Origin: Clostridiales bacterium
GTDB lineage: Bacteria; Bacillota; Clostridia; Oscillospirales; Oscillospiraceae
NCBI GenBank assembly: GCA_022781505.1
Contig: JALETK010000101.1
Location: forward strand, 1 to 45,444
DNA: 45,444 nucleotides
Reading direction: 5' to 3'
A program made the translations under genes and the position numbers. Below the pieces are notes generated by a model that saw only the letters and a program-made list of their open reading frames with translations, did not search any database and was not told the DNA's origin. How positions within the stretch are numbered: position 1 is the first letter of the stretch; the number at the start of each line of letters is the position of its first letter. Below, one piece after another: positions 40,696 through 45,444 of the stretch.

Positions 40696-41700
40696 TCAGT
40701 CCTCTTTGGAAAAGTCCAGCTTAGACAGAGGATTGGCCTCCGCAGCCACCTTCAGCTCCGTGTTTTCAATGTGAGTATAGATTTGGGTGGTATTTAAGTT
40801 TTCGTGTCCCAGAACCTCCTGAACGGTCTTTACATCCACGCCGCCGGAGAGCATCATGGTGGCAGCCGTGTGCCGGAGCTTGTGGGCAGAGAATTGCTCC
40901 GCATCCAGGCCGGCGGCCAGCAGGTGCTTTTTCACCAGGCGGTGAACCGCCGTCACACTGATCCGGTTTCCGTCCCGGGAGCCGAACAGTGCCCGGTTGT
41001 CGGTTAGAACTTTTTTGTTGCGTTCGGAGAGGTAGGCGTCGATGGCCTTCCGGCAGGCAGAGCCGAAGTAGACGAAGCGCTCCTTGTTGCCCTTACCAAC
41101 CACCCGAATCCGGTCCTCATACACGTCGGAAAGATTCAGCCCCACCAGCTCACTGCGGCGGATGCCGCAGTTGAGAAAGAGCATCAGGATGGCGTAATCC
41201 CGCTTTTCATTGGGCCCTGATACCGCCTTTAAAAGGGCGGCAGACTGCTCCAGGGTCAGGTATTTTGGAAGACTTTTCCGGAGCTTGGGGTATTCAATGT
41301 CGGCCACCGGGTTTACAGTGAGCTGCTTGGTGCGAACCGTCAGATACTTATAAAAGGATTTGATAGAAGAGAGCTTTCTGGCCCTGGCCGCCGGTTCGAT
41401 GCCGTATTCCGGCGCGGGAGCGTCCGGGTCAACGGTTCGGTCATTGGCCAGGTAGGAGAGAAAGTCAAATATGTCCGAGGTTGTGATACTGCGGATGAAA
41501 TTCAGATCCACATCCTGAATGCTGATTTCATCCAGCCTGGCATGGATGGGCATATCCATCCGCATGAGCTTGATGAACCGGAGGAACATTCGCAGATCCA
41601 GATAGTATTCCGAAATGGTTCTGGGAGACTGGCCTTTGATGGTCTCATGGTAGGATAAAAAGTCCCGCAAAACTTGAGGGCAATCGGTATAACGCTGCAT
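40696..41700 (-). CDS. tyrosine recombinase, XerC-like
   Basis: A 334-residue tyrosine recombinase with R181 (CGIRRSEL), K203/K206 in GKGNKERF, H273 and R276 (HKLRHTAA), H299 (LGHENLNTT) and nucleophile Y308 (TQIYTH). The N-terminal SAM-like domain carries an extra stretch of about 25 residues (ANDRTVDPDAPAPEYGIEPA) between its helices. It could be the XerC partner of the xerD-encoded protein 16 kb upstream. No att-like repeats or phage genes flank it. ATG at 41700 follows GAGGTGATTTT. Its C-terminus faces the SagB-like gene, leaving 24 nt between convergent stops. Confidence 0.85.
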   Translation of the reverse strand: MQRYTDCPQVLRDFLSYHETIKGQSPRTISEYYLDLRMFLRFIKLMRMDMPIHARLDEISIQDVDLNFIRSITTSDIFDFLSYLANDRTVDPDAPAPEYGIEPAARARKLSSIKSFYKYLTVRTKQLTVNPVADIEYPKLRKSLPKYLTLEQSAALLKAVSGPNEKRDYAILMLFLNCGIRRSELVGLNLSDVYEDRIRVVGKGNKERFVYFGSACRKAIDAYLSERNKKVLTDNRALFGSRDGNRISVTAVHRLVKKHLLAAGLDAEQFSAHKLRHTAATMMLSGGVDVKTVQEVLGHENLNTTQIYTHIENTELKVAAEANPLSKLDFSKED

Positions 41701-41883
41701 AAAATCACCTCGTAAAAAGTATTGTGATGGCTCCCATATATACAGTAGGGAACGGTCTTGACCGTTCTGCCGGCTGAGAGGCAGACAGAATGGATATATT
41801 GCTACAAACCTATGATGCACCTACCAGAAGTGCTTCGTTCTTGGAGTTTTTTCGGAACGGTCACAGTAGAGGAGGGCAACCGT

Positions 41884-42441
41884 ATGAAAGGAAGCGTTGT
41901 AATAGTATCATTTAGCGCGAGAAAGCATGGGAATTGCGAAAACATTGCAGACCGGCTCCAGGCCATTTTTCCGGAGGCCGTGCTCTATCGATTCTCGGAG
42001 TTTACCATCCAGCCCTGCGGCCGCTGCCATTATGAGTGCTTTTCGCCCTCGGGCCTGTGCCCTCAGGCCGATGACCAGGAACAGACCCTGATGGAGGCCA
42101 TTGTCCGCAGTAAAATGACATTTTTCGTGGTTCCCAATTACTGCGATTACCCCTGCGCCAATTTCTTTGCATTCAACGAGAGAAGCCAATGCTATTTCCA
42201 GCACCGGCCGGAGCTGGTGGAAGCATACATGGAGGTTCCCAAAAAGTTCATTGTGGTGAGCAGCACCGGCCAGGACAATTTCCGGGAGGCATTCCGCCAG
42301 CACACCAATGAGGAACCGGCCATTCTGTTTTTAAGCGCCAGAAATTACGGCAAAGTCAGCCTGGCCGGAGACCTGATGACATCCCAGGAAGCCCGCCAGG
42401 CCGCAGAAGCCTTCGCCGCCAGCCCGAAATCCATTCTGTAA
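41884..42441 (+). CDS. flavodoxin-fold NAD(P)H/iron-sulfur flavoprotein
   Basis: A 185-residue flavodoxin-fold protein. The N-terminal VIVSFSARKHGNCENIADRL is the phosphate-binding loop for FMN. Four cysteines are grouped at C45, C48, C52 and C59 (spacing CX2CX3CX6C), near the site of the iron-sulfur motif of archaeal ISF proteins but not with their usual spacing. FFVVPNYCDYPCAN follows. It is probably a flavin reductase or electron carrier. ATG at 41884 follows GAGGAGGG. It diverges from the recombinase gene and ends at a long inverted repeat. Confidence 0.7.
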   Translation: MKGSVVIVSFSARKHGNCENIADRLQAIFPEAVLYRFSEFTIQPCGRCHYECFSPSGLCPQADDQEQTLMEAIVRSKMTFFVVPNYCDYPCANFFAFNERSQCYFQHRPELVEAYMEVPKKFIVVSSTGQDNFREAFRQHTNEEPAILFLSARNYGKVSLAGDLMTSQEARQAAEAFAASPKSIL

Positions 42442-42460
42442 TCCTATTATAGCAGATTCC

Positions 42461-42504
42461 CATCCCCAACGCAACAAAATTTTTATTTTGTTGCGTTCGG
42501 GATG
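42461..42504. terminator. 44-base inverted repeat after the flavoprotein gene
   Basis: CATCCCCAACGCAACAAAAT (42461-42480) pairs with ATTTTGTTGCGTTCGGGATG (42485-42504), 19 of 20 positions, around TTTT. It has no outside T-run but sits between convergent genes, consistent with a bidirectional transcript end. The gap to 42592 has no gene. Confidence 0.6.
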
Positions 42505-42592
42505 TTCAGAGAATCAGGGCGCTTCTGTGCTGGTGGCATCATGCGCCGTGCCTGTAAAGCCGCAAATGATGTATACTCCCCCGCTGTTGGGT

Positions 42593-42633
42593 AAAATGGC
42601 CCGGACTGGTTTTCTGTCAGTCCGGGCCATTTT
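42593..42633 (-). terminator. terminator of the DUF3298 lipoprotein operon
   Basis: Perfect 16-bp stem AAAATGGCCCGGACTG (42593-42608) / CAGTCCGGGCCATTTT (42618-42633), 5 nt past the stop codon at 42638. On the minus strand it ends in T's. Confidence 0.85.
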
Positions 42634-42637
42634 GTTA

Positions 42638-43933
42638 TTATGAAGCGCTCTGCTCTCCGGCGGAATCCAGCAGTAGAATGCTGCCGTCCTCGCCGCTCTG
42701 GCTGATGAAATAGGTTCGGTCGTCTCCTTCGCCGGTGCGGACCACAATGCTGAGGTTCGGCTGGGTATCCGGAATGCTGGCACGAATCAAGAGCAGATCC
42801 TCCGCCGTCATGCGGTTGGCCGCAAATATGGTCTGGGTGTCAACAAACTGATCCTGGACCCAGCTTCCGGAGATCATACGCACCTCATACAGGGTTGTTC
42901 CGGAGAACAGAACGATCTCCTCCCCTTCCGCCGAAGCAGCAACGGGAAGCACATTCTCAAATTGGGATTTGTCAATTTGTGCTGCCTTTGCGGAATTGAT
43001 GGAAAGCGTTGCATCGTAACTGGCAGATTCCGGGAAATAGGGCTCTCTCAGGATTCCCCGGAGCTCGCCGTATGTCAGCTCTACCTGAATGGAGCCAACT
43101 GCGTAAGAGGCGATTTCATATGGCGAGAAGGAAAAGGTCATGCCTGTATCTGTCAGATACCAATTCTCTTCCGCAGGCTTGTCCAGATCAAAATGCGCGG
43201 CTACGGTGTTTTCATAGCCATCCTGGTACACCGAATCCGTGGTGCCGATGGTCGCCGCGTATTCCGTCAGCTTGTCCAGCACCATGCTGTACAGAGCGTC
43301 CACCATGCCCTCCTCGCTGAGAACATCCCTCAGATGGAGCATCTCACCGGTTACAGGGGAAAAGCTGCAGGATATCAGTGTGACATTGGGGTGAACGCCT
43401 CCGGCATAGTCCCACAGCTCTCCGGAGAAGCTCAGAACGGTAGAATTCAGAAGCGTGGGCGTCAATGTAATGGAGTAGGAATATGGCAGCCAATCGGTCT
43501 CGCCTTTATAATTCTCCTCCGCCCATGCTTTGATGTTTTCAGCAGTGCCGGCGGACTCCTCTATCAGACCGTGCATCTGCTCCTGGATGGCCTGGGCCGC
43601 AGGCAGATTCTGCGGAATATAAACGTTGACATCCTGATAGGAATACTGGAAAATAACCGTTCCGTCCTCTGCCTCCGCCGGCTCCATCACGGGATTCAGC
43701 GAGACGGCAATCAGCGGATTTGCATCAGTCTCATCCCCGGGAGCCGTCGTAACCGGAGCCGGGTCTGTCGGTTCCTCCGGCAGAATCGTCTCACCTGTAT
43801 CGGCGGGAACCGTGGTTTCACGGGTATCCCTGGAGTCAGATGTCTGATCAGTTGTGTTCGTGGGTTCCTTCTGACAGGCCAGAAGACCTGCGGCCAGGCA
43901 GACGCATAAGAAAATCAACGTGAATCTTTTCAT
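42638..43933 (-). CDS. DUF3298/DUF4163-type lipoprotein
   Basis: A 431-residue lipoprotein with lipobox GLLAC. A Thr/Asp/Pro-rich linker is followed by a domain with FQYSYQDVNVYIP and an AGGVHPNVTLISCSFSPVTGE segment, the hallmark of the DUF3298 (RsiV-like) fold, and a C-terminal region with WYLTDTGMTFSFSPYEIASYAVG. Some proteins of this type bind peptidoglycan or lysozyme. It is a paralogue of the preceding gene, with about the same length and domain order. ATG at 43933 follows GGAGGAAAAAAC. Its role here is not known. Confidence 0.78.
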   Translation of the reverse strand: MKRFTLIFLCVCLAAGLLACQKEPTNTTDQTSDSRDTRETTVPADTGETILPEEPTDPAPVTTAPGDETDANPLIAVSLNPVMEPAEAEDGTVIFQYSYQDVNVYIPQNLPAAQAIQEQMHGLIEESAGTAENIKAWAEENYKGETDWLPYSYSITLTPTLLNSTVLSFSGELWDYAGGVHPNVTLISCSFSPVTGEMLHLRDVLSEEGMVDALYSMVLDKLTEYAATIGTTDSVYQDGYENTVAAHFDLDKPAEENWYLTDTGMTFSFSPYEIASYAVGSIQVELTYGELRGILREPYFPESASYDATLSINSAKAAQIDKSQFENVLPVAASAEGEEIVLFSGTTLYEVRMISGSWVQDQFVDTQTIFAANRMTAEDLLLIRASIPDTQPNLSIVVRTGEGDDRTYFISQSGEDGSILLLDSAGEQSAS

Positions 43934-43946
43934 GTTTTTTCCTCCG

Positions 43947-45239
43947 TTATTTTCCAAAGTTTCCGGAAACAGTGGCTTCTCCCGTCTCCGGATCCAGATA
44001 GGCTGTCACCATGGTTCCGTCGCCGGGGTTGAAGCGGATGCAGAGATTGTTCAAATCTGCCTGTTCTCCAAGACAAACGAGAATTAAATTCCGTTCTGTC
44101 AAATAATTTGTCACATAAATCGTGTTCTGGGTCATAGGCTGATCCCCTACCCAGCTGATCCAGCTCAAAGACAGGTCATATACCTGGGGCGCACCGGAAA
44201 TGGAGAGCTGCAGCTCCCCGTTATCGGCGCCGATCTCCTCCACTGTTTCAAACGCTGTGCGATCAATTTGGCCGGAAAGAGCCGTGGATATGGAACCCTT
44301 TCCCTGGTTGTCCACATGAACCGGGAAGAAGCGGGGCTCCAGGATATCCTGCAATTCCGTATAGGGAAATTCAATCCGTACAACACAGGCAGCATATGAG
44401 GCGATATCATAGGGATTAAAAAACGCAACCAGGCCCGTTTCCGAAAAGTACCAGGAATCCATTTGTGTACGGAGAGCATGCTGACCGAATTTCTCGTGAA
44501 CCACAGTCTCGTATTCCTCCGAATCATACAGGCAGAAGTCATCCGCCCTGGCCCGGAGCCACTGAAGGATCATGGATTCCAGGGTCTTCTCCCCTTCCGG
44601 CAGCAGCACATCCGCGAGACTGAGTGATGCGCCCGAGGCCATATCATAATTGGTGGCCGACTGCCTGTTGAACGGGTGGGCGCCGCCGGTATAGCTGCTG
44701 TAGTAGGTGGTCATGGAAAACACCGTGGCGTCCAGACGAAGGACCGTGTCGGTGGTGTAATAGCTGTAGCCATAAAAGGATGTGCTTTCCCCCTGGGGGA
44801 AGGTCTGCAGGCTGGCATAGGTGTCTCTGGCCAGAGCCAGAACATTTTGGCTCTCCTGCCTGGCCGCAGCCTGTGCCTTCTGAAGGGACTGATTCACCGC
44901 GCTCTCTGCGCTCTGATTGGACGGTATGGAAATGACACTCTCCTGGAGCTGCTGGTAAAACAGGGTTTCTTTTCCATCCTCCGTGAAATACGTATCCTGC
45001 GTCTCCTGGGTAACCACGGAAATGCGGGCGCCGGAGTTCAGGTCAAACGCCTGCTGCCCCTCGTTGCTCTTCGCCTGGGTCGTGCCTGCCTGTGGGCTGC
45101 CGACTTGAGAAAAAGTGTCGCTGTTGCCGGGGCCCAGGGCGGCCAAATCAATGCGGGTGGAAATCTGGCTCTCAGAGCGCGAACAGCCGGCCAAAAGCAA
45201 AGCGACACATATGAAGCAAAAAAGAAGATGTTTTTTCAT
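43947..45239 (-). CDS. DUF3298-type lipoprotein, paralogue
   Basis: A 430-residue lipoprotein with lipobox LLAGC. It shares with the downstream gene the core YTGGAHPFNRQSATNYDMASG and WYFSETGLVAFFNPYDIASYAA, so the pair is a tandem duplication. A low-complexity Gln/Ser-rich stretch (residues about 25-70) follows the lipid anchor. ATG at 45239 follows GAGGAGTGCG. Nothing resembling a sigma factor gene is next to it, so it is not an obvious anti-sigma factor such as RsiV. Confidence 0.75.
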   Translation of the reverse strand: MKKHLLFCFICVALLLAGCSRSESQISTRIDLAALGPGNSDTFSQVGSPQAGTTQAKSNEGQQAFDLNSGARISVVTQETQDTYFTEDGKETLFYQQLQESVISIPSNQSAESAVNQSLQKAQAAARQESQNVLALARDTYASLQTFPQGESTSFYGYSYYTTDTVLRLDATVFSMTTYYSSYTGGAHPFNRQSATNYDMASGASLSLADVLLPEGEKTLESMILQWLRARADDFCLYDSEEYETVVHEKFGQHALRTQMDSWYFSETGLVAFFNPYDIASYAACVVRIEFPYTELQDILEPRFFPVHVDNQGKGSISTALSGQIDRTAFETVEEIGADNGELQLSISGAPQVYDLSLSWISWVGDQPMTQNTIYVTNYLTERNLILVCLGEQADLNNLCIRFNPGDGTMVTAYLDPETGEATVSGNFGK

Positions 45240-45444
45240 ATTCGCACTCCTCGTATAATAAGATTTGCGGATAGTTTTAAGTGTATCGGCTTAGTTCACT
45301 TTAATTAGGGTCTGCTGAAAAAGTAAGAAATATTATGAATAATCGTAAATACTAAGTTATTAGCCACGGTTTATGATTAAATTTGTGCGGAATTCTGAGG
45401 AATCTGACAGGCGGTATGGCCCCAAAATGGAGGGAAAATCTCAA
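45240..45444. other. right edge, possible insertion-sequence end
   Basis: AT-rich leader of the lipoprotein operon, then from about 45308 a GGGTCTGCTGAAAAAGT string that resembles terminal inverted repeats of several IS families. No transposase is visible before the window ends. Low support. Confidence 0.25.

Noticed and set aside
39838-42441. Azole-containing peptide cluster around the SagB-like gene
   Set aside because: There is no YcaO, precursor peptide or exporter; neighbours are radA, a recombinase and a flavoprotein.
1-45444. CRISPR array, tRNA or rRNA genes, prophage or conjugative element
   Set aside because: No spaced direct repeats, tRNA-like clover-leaf, rRNA stretch, or phage/conjugation genes were recognised by reading.

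Overview
The window looks like chromosomal DNA of an endospore-forming member of the Bacillota, class Clostridia, most likely an Oscillospiraceae-type gut anaerobe. The reasons are a complete eight-gene spoIIIA operon, yqfC-yqfD, ylbJ and cwlD, low-GC-lineage housekeeping genes (mutS2, an HPr/Crh-like protein), and a GC-rich codon style with many CTG, GAG and CGG codons. No rRNA, tRNA, CRISPR array or prophage was seen. Most genes read left to right and are tightly packed, often with 4-nt ATGA overlaps.

Layout. (1) 1-2350: an AT-richer, poorly conserved stretch with one intact lipoprotein, two degraded genes and three consecutive hairpins. (2) 2385-4466, minus strand: a D-Ala-D-Ala carboxypeptidase followed by a family-4 uracil-DNA glycosylase. 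(3) 4577-8370: ComEA-like HhH protein, response regulator, histidine kinase and a lipoprotein with three GerMN-like repeats, ended by a large nested hairpin. (4) 8471-9844, minus strand: ylbJ and a small Cys-rich protein. (5) 9979-15257: yqfC-yqfD-phoH-ybeY-GNAT-era-yqzL-recO, a compact sporulation, ribosome and repair cluster. (6) 15295-22860: an orphan six-hairpin-glycosidase-like gene, mutS2, an HPr-like protein without the catalytic histidine, uvrC, rsmD, coaD and a coiled-coil protein. (7) 22983-27193: two membrane proteins, xerD and a second two-component system. (8) 27407-30730: a VTC-domain polyphosphate-polymerase-like protein, a DUF4956 membrane protein and a beta-helical surface lipoprotein, forming a cell-surface/polymer module. 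(9) 31091-35691: spoIIIAA-AH. (10) 35751-42441: MarR regulator, cwlD, aminopeptidase P, radA, a SagB/ThcOx-type oxidoreductase, a second tyrosine recombinase and a Cys-rich flavoprotein. (11) 42638-45239, minus strand: two tandem DUF3298-type lipoproteins. The last ~140 bases may hold the start of an insertion sequence.

How the genes work together. SpoIIIAA-AH build the mother-cell side of the channel linking mother cell and forespore. YqfC, YqfD and YlbJ are mother-cell sporulation proteins, and CwlD and the carboxypeptidase act on (spore) peptidoglycan. Era, YbeY and RsmD act in 30S ribosome maturation. UvrC, RecO, MutS2, RadA and the uracil-DNA glycosylase act in DNA repair.

The least ordinary parts are the two two-component systems with their adjacent surface lipoprotein modules, the Tyr15 HPr-like protein, and several unusually elaborate intergenic palindromes. 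No wholly new multi-gene system is demonstrated; the best candidates are described as findings with the tests that would decide them.
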